35,749 nt of DNA from Saccharofermentans sp. (GTDB taxonomy: Bacteria > Bacillota > Clostridia > Saccharofermentanales > Saccharofermentanaceae), in NCBI GenBank assembly GCA_024682215.1, contig JAIKZM010000078.1, positions 1 to 35,749 on the forward strand, written 5' to 3'. The notes under the pieces are model-generated. The model did not search any database and had not been told where the DNA came from. It saw only the letters and a list, made by a program, of their open reading frames with translations. The translations under genes and the position numbers were made by a program. Below, in pieces: positions 17,054-24,940 of the stretch (position 1 is the first letter of the stretch; each line of letters starts with the position of its first letter).

Positions 17054-18346
17054 TTAGATGTCTATATCATCGTCAGTGTCTGGTTCAGGTTCGGGTTCTT
17101 CCGTTGGTTTAGTTTCTTGAGAAAGTGTTGAAGGCGAGGAACACCAGCGTATAGTATTTTTTTTGTATTTCATGCCGGTTTCGCTAAACATTGATACACT
17201 TTTACCTTTTTGAAACTCCCGCGTCATTTCAATTTTCTTTTGATAAGCATCTACAATAAAATCTACTTTAGCTTCTGGAATACCATAAGAAAAATACAAT
17301 TCTTTTGTTTCTTCCTTTGTAGGCAGTGCGTCAAGGTCAACAATGTTCTTGTTTTTGACTCTTGCCATCATTTTTTCTTCTTTATCATAAATGGAAACTA
17401 TATTTCTATTTAATAATTCAGGCTTTGACAGAAATCGCTCGGTATTAAATTCCGAAAAAAACATACTGTTGCCGGAATCATAAATAGGTGCAGGTTTTAT
17501 AAACTCTAATGTGTCTGCTCTTCTTAATGCACCGAAGTTTGCAAGATGACGATCAACATTAGATAAAATAAAGTCAGTAATAGTCTGATAGTCAAAGAAC
17601 TCCCTGACTTTTGTTTCATCCATACCGCAATTGACCCACGCTTTGATATATTTGTCGTAGTCGGATAAATCCCTATCTTCTGCGGTTCCTATCTCGTAGG
17701 CAGGAAGAAACTCAAGACCGGGTTCAACAAATGTTGCACATGATGACAGTAAAAATTTATTTTGTTGCGGATCTCGGTAAGCTTTATAAGAAACATATTC
17801 AGGTGCTTTTGGCTGGCGGGAGTGAATAAGCGTTGCAAACACTTCATTAACAGCTTGTTGGCTGTCATATTCAATAGCCCTTTTAACTAATACCGGCGGA
17901 TTATTAGATAAATCCCAATGTTTAGACATCTGGCCGCCAAGAGACGCATTCGGATCATAGGTATCAATATTGTGAAAAGGTATGTTGGTTTTACCTAATG
18001 ATATCTGATTAGTCAGCTTAACGTCGTCCCACTGCAGCGAAGGCTCTTCTACGGGACAGATCCAATAGGTGTCTGTCATACTTAAGGCTAAGTTTTTCAG
18101 AAGATAGGTTTCGGGATTACTTGCTCCGGCCCTCTTTAAGACTTGTTTCATATCTTCTCTGGTGCTTGGAAACGGACGATGGATCCACCAATTATTCAGA
18201 CTTCTAATATCAGCTCTGCCGTTCATAGGCATAAGAGCCTTGTCAGTTACATCATAATTGACTAGGCCACCAGTAATTGAATTAAACTCAAGAATTGCAC
18301 AATTGTTGTTTTGATGCATTAAAAAATAATAATTAGTGTCTGACAT
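17054..18346 (-). CDS. HipA-like serine/threonine kinase 1, with acidic C-terminal tail
   Basis: This 430-residue protein has the HipA-like kinase plan seen in many clostridial elements. It carries a Gly-containing ATP loop (SLGGQMSKHW, 136-145), ATP Lys155 (VLVKRA), Glu168 (NEVFA), the catalytic loop SNVDRHLANFG (Asp265, Asn270) and the metal-binding APIYDSGNS (Asp290). All core catalytic residues look intact. The C-terminus is an acidic tail, EEPEPEPDTDDDIDI, related to tails on other proteins of this element. It overlaps the upstream XRE regulator gene by 14 bases, like hipB-hipA. It may be the toxin of a toxin-antitoxin pair or a kinase delivered by conjugation; the substrate is unknown. 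Confidence 0.85.
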   Translation of the reverse strand: MSDTNYYFLMHQNNNCAILEFNSITGGLVNYDVTDKALMPMNGRADIRSLNNWWIHRPFPSTREDMKQVLKRAGASNPETYLLKNLALSMTDTYWICPVEEPSLQWDDVKLTNQISLGKTNIPFHNIDTYDPNASLGGQMSKHWDLSNNPPVLVKRAIEYDSQQAVNEVFATLIHSRQPKAPEYVSYKAYRDPQQNKFLLSSCATFVEPGLEFLPAYEIGTAEDRDLSDYDKYIKAWVNCGMDETKVREFFDYQTITDFILSNVDRHLANFGALRRADTLEFIKPAPIYDSGNSMFFSEFNTERFLSKPELLNRNIVSIYDKEEKMMARVKNKNIVDLDALPTKEETKELYFSYGIPEAKVDFIVDAYQKKIEMTREFQKGKSVSMFSETGMKYKKNTIRWCSSPSTLSQETKPTEEPEPEPDTDDDIDI

Positions 18347-18788
18347 ATTTCTTTCTTACTTCCTTTAATCGTGAAGATGACTGTTTATAAACGAGATAGT
18401 CTTTAACCGCTAATCTTACGACACCTTGATATCCTTCTCGCTTTCTTTCGTCTGTCAGCAGCCTTTTCGCCTGCCAGACGAAGACTTCTTGTTCTCCGTC
18501 AAAAAGCACTAAAAGTTGATGATTTTCGTTATCTTTAGTCCATTTATACTTAACACCTAGGTATTCACCTTCGGTTCCTGTTAAAAAATCATAATTTCTA
18601 ACTACCTGTTCCATAGTTACTCCCAAAGCTTTAGCTATTTTATAAACCGCTGCGGCATTGCAGTCGTTTATATCCAGTTTTTCATTTACTAATCTGTTGA
18701 TGGTGGTATAAGGCAGACCAGTATTCTTTGCCAGACTATACATTGACATACCGCTATTATTAAAAATCAACTTAAAACTACTGTTCAT
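18333..18788 (-). CDS. XRE-family helix-turn-helix regulator (HipB-like partner)
   Basis: The 151-residue protein has an N-terminal HTH (residues 12-60: GMSMYSLAKNTGLPYTTINR and IAKALGVTMEQVV). A C-terminal domain of about 85 residues (YKWTKDNENHQLLVLFDGEQ onward) is not recognised. It is co-transcribed with the HipA-like kinase and probably represses the shared promoter through the perfect inverted repeat just upstream. Unlike the kinase, it ends in a basic stretch (EVRKKYVRH) with no acidic tail, as expected if it stays in the donor cell. AAGGAG precedes the ATG. Confidence 0.85.
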   Translation of the reverse strand: MNSSFKLIFNNSGMSMYSLAKNTGLPYTTINRLVNEKLDINDCNAAAVYKIAKALGVTMEQVVRNYDFLTGTEGEYLGVKYKWTKDNENHQLLVLFDGEQEVFVWQAKRLLTDERKREGYQGVVRLAVKDYLVYKQSSSRLKEVRKKYVRH

Positions 18789-18808
18789 AGGTATTCTCCT
18801 TTGAACAT

Positions 18809-18837
18809 ATTATAACACCACCGTGTTATAATCACAA
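18809..18837 (-). promoter_or_regulatory. Promoter and palindromic operator of the XRE/HipA-like operon
   Basis: The minus strand has TTGTGA (18837-18832), a 17-base spacer and TATAAT (18814-18809) with an extended TG. Superimposed is a perfect inverted repeat: ATTATAACAC (18809-18818), spacer CACC, GTGTTATAAT (18823-18832). It covers the whole spacer and the -10, the expected position for autorepression by the XRE protein. Confidence 0.85.
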
Positions 18838-18861
18838 GAATAATAATGTTGGAATAGGGTT

Positions 18862-20241
18862 TTACATAGTTAAATCAGGATTCATACTCAGTTCGGGTGT
18901 CGGATCCGGTTCGTCTTTAAGAATAACAGCTAGTACCTTCCGCTGTTTTCTTAACTTTTCCAAAGCCGTGTTTGTATCGTCAAGCTGTTTTTGTGCTTCC
19001 AGCTGTTCATTAAACCTTGACGGGTTTCTTTTAGTTATTCTTATTGTCTGACGAAGCTCTTTTTGAGTTTTTTCGAGCTTTTCAATGCCTTTTTGCAGCT
19101 CTAAGTCCTGATTTACTGCTTCTTCTCTGTTTGTAATGCCTTGTTCTTTTAGAGAGCTTACAATTCTTATGGAGCGCCAGATAGCATCGTAGTTCTTTTG
19201 CTGTTCTCGCGTCAGATATTCTCTTTTAGACTTGTAATCGTTCAGGTTTATACCGAAGTTTTTCAGCATAAACATAAAGTATTTATATTGATAAGTATCT
19301 TTCCAATGTGCTTGGATCCGCTGATAACGGTTTTCATACATATAGAGCTGTCTTGCGGACAAGTCTTCAAGCGAACCTTCTTCTCTTGGCAGCATCGTGT
19401 CGTGAGATAATCTGTAAAGTAGTTTGCTGTTTGAGTATTCTTCTCCCAGACGGATAAACCTCATAGGCCGTTTCCAGTCCTTATGTTGCACAGTCCAATA
19501 CTGTTTTCCGTCATCGAAGTTTACATAGTATCCTTTTCTAGCCATATACTCGGCAAACTCCGTCATGTTATTACAGATAACAAGGCCCTGATCTATATCT
19601 ATTTTAGCTGCAAGCTGTCGTCGGGATAAATGAGGTAGTCCGGACGGTTTTTTTCCTCGCTCCGCTATAACAGATAGTCCGTATCTTTTTATAATCTCGT
19701 CAGAAACGGCAGAAATCTTCCTCTGATAACAGCACGGATCCTTTTTGCCTTCTAAGTTTACTGAATTGATAACGAAGTGGTTGTGTATATGGTTCCTGTC
19801 TATATGGGTGGCAACAACAACTTGATAGCCTGCATCGCCCCATATTTCTTGGGCTAATTCCATACCAATTAAATGTGCCAGGTCAGGATCTATCTCGCCC
19901 GGAAGAAAGCTTTGAACGCAGTGATAACCGACGACTCCGCCGTGCTTGCCTTGTTGTTCCTTTACTTTATCCATCTGCTCAAAAGCATTTTCGACAGAAC
20001 AGTTAATCCCAGATACAAGCCTTCTTTCTTCTGTCTTAAAGCTCTGTGAGACATATCCTATTGCTTTATTGAGATCCGCTATTTCAATATCGGATTTTCC
20101 GGTCATATCCGGTTCTATGAAATTGTTTTCCTTTGCTATTCTATCGGCAATGACGGTCTCGGTAGTCTTTTCGTCGTTCTTGACGTAGTTCACGGCTGCT
20201 CGTAACGATGCGTGTAAGGCCCATATTTTCGTTATAGCCAT
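18862..20241 (-). CDS. MOBP-family conjugative relaxase
   Basis: The 459-residue relaxase nicks oriT and is covalently carried into the recipient. The probable nucleophile is Tyr19 (AAVNYVKND). The three-His metal site is in THIDRNHIHNHFVINS (residues 145-160), and YHCVQSFLPGE lies before it. The C-terminal third is a charged coiled coil. The end, LKDEPDPTPELSMNPDLTM, is acidic and shares the EPD element with other proteins of the ICE. It follows mobC by 11 bases with GAGGGA before the ATG. Confidence 0.92.
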   Translation of the reverse strand: MAITKIWALHASLRAAVNYVKNDEKTTETVIADRIAKENNFIEPDMTGKSDIEIADLNKAIGYVSQSFKTEERRLVSGINCSVENAFEQMDKVKEQQGKHGGVVGYHCVQSFLPGEIDPDLAHLIGMELAQEIWGDAGYQVVVATHIDRNHIHNHFVINSVNLEGKKDPCCYQRKISAVSDEIIKRYGLSVIAERGKKPSGLPHLSRRQLAAKIDIDQGLVICNNMTEFAEYMARKGYYVNFDDGKQYWTVQHKDWKRPMRFIRLGEEYSNSKLLYRLSHDTMLPREEGSLEDLSARQLYMYENRYQRIQAHWKDTYQYKYFMFMLKNFGINLNDYKSKREYLTREQQKNYDAIWRSIRIVSSLKEQGITNREEAVNQDLELQKGIEKLEKTQKELRQTIRITKRNPSRFNEQLEAQKQLDDTNTALEKLRKQRKVLAVILKDEPDPTPELSMNPDLTM

Positions 20242-20252
20242 AGTCGGATCCC

Positions 20253-20558
20253 TCAGATAATCTTATAAATTTTTTGCACTTGTTCGTGGATTTCCTTTAA
20301 AAGCTGCTCTAATTCAGCCGTATCGCAGATTCCTTCAATTCGAGCTATGTAAACCATTTGATTAAGGTTATTACCTAGTTTTAGGAGTTGGTATTTAACA
20401 GCTTTTAATTCAGCCACATTAAGATTAGGTATCTTTTTCTCATTGATGCAGGCTCGGATATATCCGCTTCTCGTTCCCGTTCCAGCTTCTTCGGCCAGTT
20501 CTGATAGTCTTTCGTATTCCTGATCCGAGAGCCGCAGTGTAATCATCCGTTTTTTCAT
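20253..20558 (-). CDS. MobC-like relaxosome accessory protein
   Basis: The 101-residue protein has an N-terminal ribbon-helix-helix (ITLRLSDQEYERLSELAEEA) and the family core LKYQLLKLGNNLNQMV-like (VKYQLLKLGNNLNQMVYIAR), diagnostic of MobC. It binds oriT and helps the relaxase. It is the first gene after the oriT candidate and ends without an acidic tail (VQKIYKII). GAGGGAG precedes the ATG. Confidence 0.9.
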   Translation of the reverse strand: MKKRMITLRLSDQEYERLSELAEEAGTGTRSGYIRACINEKKIPNLNVAELKAVKYQLLKLGNNLNQMVYIARIEGICDTAELEQLLKEIHEQVQKIYKII

Positions 20559-20584
20559 TTTTACTCCCTCTTTTTGAGGCTATT

Positions 20585-20770
20585 TTTGGATAATCCTATG
20601 GTGGTGATAGCCCCATAGGGTATCCAAACACCCGTGTTAGATTTCGGTGTGTACGATGTTAGATTTTGGGTGTCCGAGGTTTATAGCAAGCAGGGGAAAA
20701 TGTATATACAATTTTCCCGTCTTGTTAGGGGCAACCCCCTAAAACCCTGTTGTAATCAAACAAGTTTGAT
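20585..20770. other. Candidate origin of transfer (oriT)
   Basis: This gene-free stretch upstream of mobC and the relaxase contains three strong inverted repeats. At 20585-20628, TTTGGATA and TATCCAAA enclose CCTATGG and CCATAGG around an 11-base loop. At 20725-20742, TTAGGGG and CCCCTAA enclose CAAC. At 20755-20770, ATCAAAC and GTTTGAT enclose AA. Location next to mobC plus nested repeats is typical for oriT; the nick site cannot be named. A mobC promoter (TGCTATAAA on the minus strand, about 20680-20688) lies within it. Confidence 0.7.
20635..20678. repeat. Two imperfect 22-base direct repeats inside the oriT candidate
   Basis: TGTTAGATTT occurs at 20635 and again at 20657, each followed by a similar GGTGTG/GGGTGT-CGA stretch. 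Short iterons of this kind beside the inverted repeats could be binding sites for MobC or the relaxase. Confidence 0.5.
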
Positions 20771-20776
20771 AGTTAA

Positions 20777-20808
20777 TAAATAAAAATCCCCGACCTCTCA
20801 GGCCGGGG
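20777..20808 (-). terminator. Terminator downstream of the 196-aa accessory gene
   Basis: On the minus strand CCCCGGCC and GGTCGGGG pair around a short loop, followed by ATTTTTATTT. It ends the accessory-gene transcript just before the oriT candidate. Confidence 0.8.
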
Positions 20809-20820
20809 AAAATGAGTAGA

Positions 20821-21411
20821 TTATATATCGGGTTCCTCGTCCGGTTCGTTATCGACGGGAATATACTTGGTAGGATCTATCGTCCTTCTTGTCACCATAT
20901 CAGTTATAACCGCTTGACTCACATCTTCACCGTTGGCAGCCATCTTTTCTATTCTGCGAGCCATTGTTTCTTCCGAGCCGAAAAACAAGGAAACTCTGTC
21001 GCCGAGCTTGAGGGTAACTTTATATCCGTGCCATATGAAGTCGTCCATATTTTTGTGAACGAAATCAACGGCGGCAATATATATATCTGCTGCCAAGCCG
21101 TACATTTTTCTGACTGCTTCGGGGCCTTCTTCCAGCGTTTTGACCGTTCCGATGCTTATCGGTGTGCGGTCATAGTCCTCGTTTGGCCCTTTATAATTAC
21201 CTTTTATATATATGTCGGTATATACACCTTCACTGCCGCCGTACTCGGTCGTAGTAAAGATATCAAACTCATCATATTTTAATAGGAGCCTTGATGCTTC
21301 GTCGTATGAGTGGTTACACGCTATCGCATAATCAACCCAGTCAGGAGTACCGACTTGATTCATAATCTTTTCAAACAGCTCAGCGGCCGTATATGGTTTT
21401 GACCTTTCCAT
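20821..21411 (-). CDS. Unknown 196-aa ICE protein with acidic C-terminal tail
   Basis: No family is recognised. The protein is soluble, without signal peptide or membrane helix, and of mixed alpha/beta character (VDYAIACNHSYDEASRLLLK; a beta-rich middle). It ends IPVDNEPDEEPDI, one of the clearest tails of the set. It is the last gene of an accessory operon that also encodes the PcfJ-like protein and two small proteins; gaps between them are about 10-14 bases. AAGAGGTAA precedes the ATG. Confidence 0.75.
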   Translation of the reverse strand: MERSKPYTAAELFEKIMNQVGTPDWVDYAIACNHSYDEASRLLLKYDEFDIFTTTEYGGSEGVYTDIYIKGNYKGPNEDYDRTPISIGTVKTLEEGPEAVRKMYGLAADIYIAAVDFVHKNMDDFIWHGYKVTLKLGDRVSLFFGSEETMARRIEKMAANGEDVSQAVITDMVTRRTIDPTKYIPVDNEPDEEPDI

Positions 21412-21424
21412 AATAAATTACCTC

Positions 21425-23128
21425 TTATATATCAACGTCGTCCTCAACTTCATTTTCGGCAGCTGTCATAACAAAGGCAACTGCTATTGTGTCTTTTGCG
21501 TTGACAGTATCAGCTATGGCAGGCAATTCTGTCTTATCTCTATCCGTTTCAAGAATATACGGTTCAACAAGACCTTTCCTTACGTCTTTACAGTGTTTCT
21601 GCCACTCGTCAATGAAATCGGAAGCCTCTTTATTCCTCAACGGTGTGTTATGAGCCTCGTATTTCTGTCTAACCGTTGACAGATCCGGAGATAGTTCAAT
21701 TGTTACAAAAGAACGGTTGGGGACTGTCTTACGACGCATAACGAAAATCAGCGAAGTTCCATTAGCAATTCTCGATGAATACGATGCAACGCAGTTGTGC
21801 TGCTGTTTTGCCTCGTCTAATAAGTCATCGTAATTTTTAATGCCACGTATTATGTATCTGTCATTTTCATAATTGTATTGCTGTAGTTTCTTACATCCCT
21901 CAGCCATCTTCTTCGCTTCTATCTCATTGCGTTTTTCACGGACAAGCCTTGCTGCGACATCATGTTCACGCTTAAGGCTGTCACCGTCGATTTTAGGTTC
22001 CATATCCAGAAGGCGACAGGAGCCTAAATAGTCACTGATGAGCTGAAGCGCCTCTTCCGCTTCAATGGCCTCATACTGATCTACACGGTTTAAATAGTTT
22101 ACGAGAGAACGAAACGAAAAGACGTGTTTATCGTGATATTGTTGTTTGAGGATATGTTGTATGTTTGCAAGCTCCCTATCGTTATAGTGGTTGTCGTAGA
22201 TGACTTGGATTTCGTCCGGAGAGCTTTTGGAGAACTTTTCAAGTTTCCTTATCCTATCCCAAGTCAAAAGGTTTCTTTCCTCTTTCAATATCTTGCATAC
22301 TTCTTTAGTCGTTTTGAAAATATTTTGAAGTTTGCCAGGATTCCTATCAAATTTAATCAAACGGTTAAAGGCTGTAACGGCATCACTTTCAAAGGTATCA
22401 GGATAATAGTTTAATTGTCCGACAAACTTATAGCCGGCCTTTTCAAGAAGCTCGATCTGAGGACACATCATAAGCAGTTCTTTAGAAAAGGGGGTGTTAT
22501 CAGCCTTATAATACTTATATGTATAGGGCATTGTTTCCTTGAATATCTCTTCCCTGACCGCCTCAGTCTGCAAGAATATCGGTTTATCAACAGGAAGGCT
22601 AGTCAGTAGTCTCCACTTACCTTCCCAGATAAACTTGATGTCCCACTGATAAGGTCGGTCCATGTTTGCGCTGCTACCACGATACTCGACAGAACAAGCG
22701 CGGCTCCAACAGTTCCCTTGCTTATCAAAATATATAACGGGGTGTTTTTCTTTTGAGTTTTCCCATCGAGAATTTATGGTTACTACGGAATAATTATTGC
22801 TATTTTTTAGTTCTGAATCTATGCGGTCTATTCTTCTAGCGCCCCTGATGTCAACCGAATAAAACCCTGAACGATGATAATAGCCTTCTCCGATATTAAG
22901 AAGACATTTATTTGTTCCCATCAGTTGAGTCAGGTCATAAAGGCTTTCGAGTGTATCAAACCGTTCTAATTCTTCTTTGGATAGAACGGGTTTAGCGGGT
23001 GCAACTGCTTTTTTCGGTGCAACAGAAGGCACCGTCGGAGCAGACATTGTAGTTTCTACAGGTATTTCCGGTTCGGTTTGTATTGCTTCAACAACTTTAT
23101 CCAGATCAAACAATGATAACTGTTCCAT
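21425..23128 (-). CDS. PcfJ-like protein with N-terminal sliding-clamp motif and acidic tail
   Basis: In this 567-residue protein, residues 430-510 fit the PcfJ-like domain found in Gram-positive conjugative elements: YDDLLDEAKQQHNCVASY, then FVMRRKTVPNRSFVTIEL and VRQKYEAHNTPL. The N-terminus MEQLSLFDLD contains QLSLF (residues 3-7), the consensus for binding the DNA polymerase sliding clamp. A Pro/Ala/Val-rich linker (20-50) follows. The C-terminus NEVEDDVDI matches the acidic tails of neighbouring genes. The biochemical role of PcfJ proteins is not settled; a function on newly transferred DNA in the recipient is my inference. Confidence 0.85.
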   Translation of the reverse strand: MEQLSLFDLDKVVEAIQTEPEIPVETTMSAPTVPSVAPKKAVAPAKPVLSKEELERFDTLESLYDLTQLMGTNKCLLNIGEGYYHRSGFYSVDIRGARRIDRIDSELKNSNNYSVVTINSRWENSKEKHPVIYFDKQGNCWSRACSVEYRGSSANMDRPYQWDIKFIWEGKWRLLTSLPVDKPIFLQTEAVREEIFKETMPYTYKYYKADNTPFSKELLMMCPQIELLEKAGYKFVGQLNYYPDTFESDAVTAFNRLIKFDRNPGKLQNIFKTTKEVCKILKEERNLLTWDRIRKLEKFSKSSPDEIQVIYDNHYNDRELANIQHILKQQYHDKHVFSFRSLVNYLNRVDQYEAIEAEEALQLISDYLGSCRLLDMEPKIDGDSLKREHDVAARLVREKRNEIEAKKMAEGCKKLQQYNYENDRYIIRGIKNYDDLLDEAKQQHNCVASYSSRIANGTSLIFVMRRKTVPNRSFVTIELSPDLSTVRQKYEAHNTPLRNKEASDFIDEWQKHCKDVRKGLVEPYILETDRDKTELPAIADTVNAKDTIAVAFVMTAAENEVEDDVDI

Positions 23129-23137
23129 ACAAACTCC

Positions 23138-23383
23138 TTAAAATCCCATATCAATATCATCGTCAGGCTCGTTGCCGTCATTGAGCTGCGGTTGACCTGG
23201 TGCTAAATAACCCAAAGGGCCGGGCATTGCAGCAATTTCTTCAACATCTATAAGCGTTGAGCCCGCTATTTCTTCCATTGCCTCGACTGCCTTAATAGCA
23301 TCTTCTTTTGAATCAGCACCCATTATAGACTGCAGACCGTTTGAAAAAGTGCAGACGAACATCTTTGTATTTCTGTTAGCCAT
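23138..23383 (-). CDS. Unknown 81-aa ICE protein with acidic C-terminal tail
   Basis: This small soluble protein begins MANRNTKMFVCTFSNGLQSI; a helix DSKEDAIKAVEAMEEI follows. It ends NEPDDDIDMGF, close to the tail of HipA-like kinase 1 (PDTDDDIDI). AAAGGAG precedes the ATG and the PcfJ-like gene follows after nine bases. No function is recognised. Confidence 0.72.
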   Translation of the reverse strand: MANRNTKMFVCTFSNGLQSIMGADSKEDAIKAVEAMEEIAGSTLIDVEEIAAMPGPLGYLAPGQPQLNDGNEPDDDIDMGF

Positions 23384-23395
23384 ATCTTTACTCCT

Positions 23396-23701
23396 TTAAA
23401 TCTCCGGTTCTTCGTCGCATTCTTCTGTCAAAGACGGTTCAGGCTCAAACATATAATCTTTGTTACTGAAAGTGGCTGTTATATGGTATTCTCCATTTTC
23501 GGTATCCTTCTCGTAACAAGTAATGGTGCTGTCCGGATTAAGATATATGCGATAATATTTGTCGTTGCCCGGCCTATGCCACTCCCAGTCCTTAATATCG
23601 TCAGTACCGTACCACTCGTCCGTATTTATTTGTTCCTTGTTATCAACCATGCAATTGAGATAGCAGCGGTTAAGTCTGTTATATATTTGCTTTTCGGTCA
23701 T
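23396..23701 (-). CDS. Unknown 101-aa ICE protein with acidic C-terminal tail
   Basis: This small soluble protein is rich in Tyr, Asp and Trp (DIKDWEWHRPGNDKYYRIYL) and is probably a beta-sandwich. It ends SLTEECDEEPEI, a variant of the shared tail. GGGAGGAG precedes the ATG. It lies just after the terminator of HipA-like kinase 2, so it needs readthrough or a local promoter, which I cannot identify. Confidence 0.72.
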   Translation of the reverse strand: MTEKQIYNRLNRCYLNCMVDNKEQINTDEWYGTDDIKDWEWHRPGNDKYYRIYLNPDSTITCYEKDTENGEYHITATFSNKDYMFEPEPSLTEECDEEPEI

Positions 23702-23718
23702 ATTCTCCTCCCGTTAAT

Positions 23719-23745
23719 GAAAAAACCCCGTCAATGACGGGGTTT
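23719..23745 (-). terminator. Terminator after HipA-like kinase 2
   Basis: AAACCCCGTC and GACGGGGTTT form a perfect 10-pair hairpin with a three-base loop, followed on the minus strand by a T run (TTTTTTC). It begins 15 bases after the kinase stop. Confidence 0.9.
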
Positions 23746-23759
23746 ACTTAGATAGATTT

Positions 23760-24887
23760 TCAGAAGTGTTCCGGAGTGTCATCCGGTTCCTCGGTTTCTT
23801 CCGGATATGTCTGTTGAACACAGTTGTCAACAGACAGACAGTTGCTAATCAACCGTTGTCGGTGAAGAATAAATCGCATGGCATCTTCGTACTCAGGATA
23901 TCTTTCTAATCCCTCGGTTGCTTTCCTTAGTGTCTCTTCTGTTAGTTGTGGCAGTGAACAGTCTATTTTTCGGATTTTAATCAGAGCGCAAAAATCAGTA
24001 ATAAGGCGATCTGCAGAAGCCTCTACCTTTGTATTCACGTCAATACTATCTCCGAACACGGACTGATTAAAATCATAATTCGGTGCCAGAGAGATAAAGG
24101 AACCGGTATCGATGTCTCTTAAAACGCCAAAATTCTTACTGTGTCTGTCTTGATTACAGCAAACAGCATCAGCATATATGAGCTTTATATAGTCTAATGC
24201 TGCTTCCGGACCAAATGTGTTTTTTATAGTGTCATACACATAGTCGTATTCCGCATATCTTTCACCGATAATACCCTTCATATCTTCGAAGTTATAACCT
24301 GATGCGAAACTGGCTGATCTGACACCGGATGTAGTTGCTTCGTAGATAACGGTATCTATTTCGAGAGCCTTTGAAACGGCAGCCGTGAACAATTCATTGA
24401 ACTGCTCAATGGAATTAGAACGCTTATAAAGGTACCATTTATCGTTTTCAAGCTTCCAGCCTTTTTCAAGGCAGCCGGAAACAGTAAACTGCGGCGACTT
24501 TATATCTTCCGGTTTATGATTCAGATCCGAAGCAGCGCCGCTCAGTGCCAGTTGGAATAATTGATCCGTTTTAAAACGAACATCCTCATAGGACAAATTA
24601 TAGTTTTCCGTGAACTTTATCCAATAATTATCGGTAATGGTAGCCCCATAGAAGTGTAAGGCTATCTCCGCATCCGTCTTGGCCGTCAGGTTTGATACCC
24701 GACGCAACGATCTTGAATGACCTCTTGTTGTATCAAAAGCTCTATCTTCAAGCCAAACTTCGATGTTGGAGATGTTCATTAAGAAGTATGGGCATCTCTG
24801 TTTATCGATAACTGTAACCATGTCGTTCTCTATCGAAGCAACAACACGGTCTCCAGACATGACATAGCCTTTCGGTACCAACGCCAT
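23760..24887 (-). CDS. HipA-like serine/threonine kinase 2, with acidic C-terminal tail
   Basis: The 375-residue protein has the same kinase plan as the gene at 17054 but is only distantly similar to it. Visible elements are the ATP loop (TVSGCLEKGW), Lys155 (LYKRS), Glu165 (FNELF), the catalytic loop CNQDRHSKNFGVLRD (Asp247, Asn252) and metal-binding APNYDFNQS (Asp272). It ends ETEEPDDTPEHF, an acidic tail. No HipB-like gene is adjacent; its neighbours are small unknown genes. It has its own promoter and terminator. A lone active-looking kinase is unusual for a toxin and suggests another source of control or action in another cell. Confidence 0.83.
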   Translation of the reverse strand: MALVPKGYVMSGDRVVASIENDMVTVIDKQRCPYFLMNISNIEVWLEDRAFDTTRGHSRSLRRVSNLTAKTDAEIALHFYGATITDNYWIKFTENYNLSYEDVRFKTDQLFQLALSGAASDLNHKPEDIKSPQFTVSGCLEKGWKLENDKWYLYKRSNSIEQFNELFTAAVSKALEIDTVIYEATTSGVRSASFASGYNFEDMKGIIGERYAEYDYVYDTIKNTFGPEAALDYIKLIYADAVCCNQDRHSKNFGVLRDIDTGSFISLAPNYDFNQSVFGDSIDVNTKVEASADRLITDFCALIKIRKIDCSLPQLTEETLRKATEGLERYPEYEDAMRFILHRQRLISNCLSVDNCVQQTYPEETEEPDDTPEHF

Positions 24888-24914
24888 ATAAACATCTCCT
24901 TTCCTGATTTTAGA

Positions 24915-24925
24915 TATTATAACAC
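24915..24925 (-). promoter_or_regulatory. Extended -10 promoter of HipA-like kinase 2
   Basis: The minus strand reads GTGTTATAATAT here, an extended -10 element about 28 bases before the start codon and identical over 12 bases to the -10 and half-operator of the XRE/HipA-like operon. Only one half of that palindrome is present. No -35 with normal spacing is visible. Confidence 0.6.
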
Positions 24926-24940
24926 GCTAATATTGCAGCC

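Noticed and set aside
24915..24925. GTGTTATAAT before HipA-like kinase 2 as a definite XRE operator half-site
   Set aside because: The same ten bases also occur at 14716-14725 on the chromosome, as an extended -10 promoter. The match can therefore be explained as a promoter element alone; only a possible link is kept.
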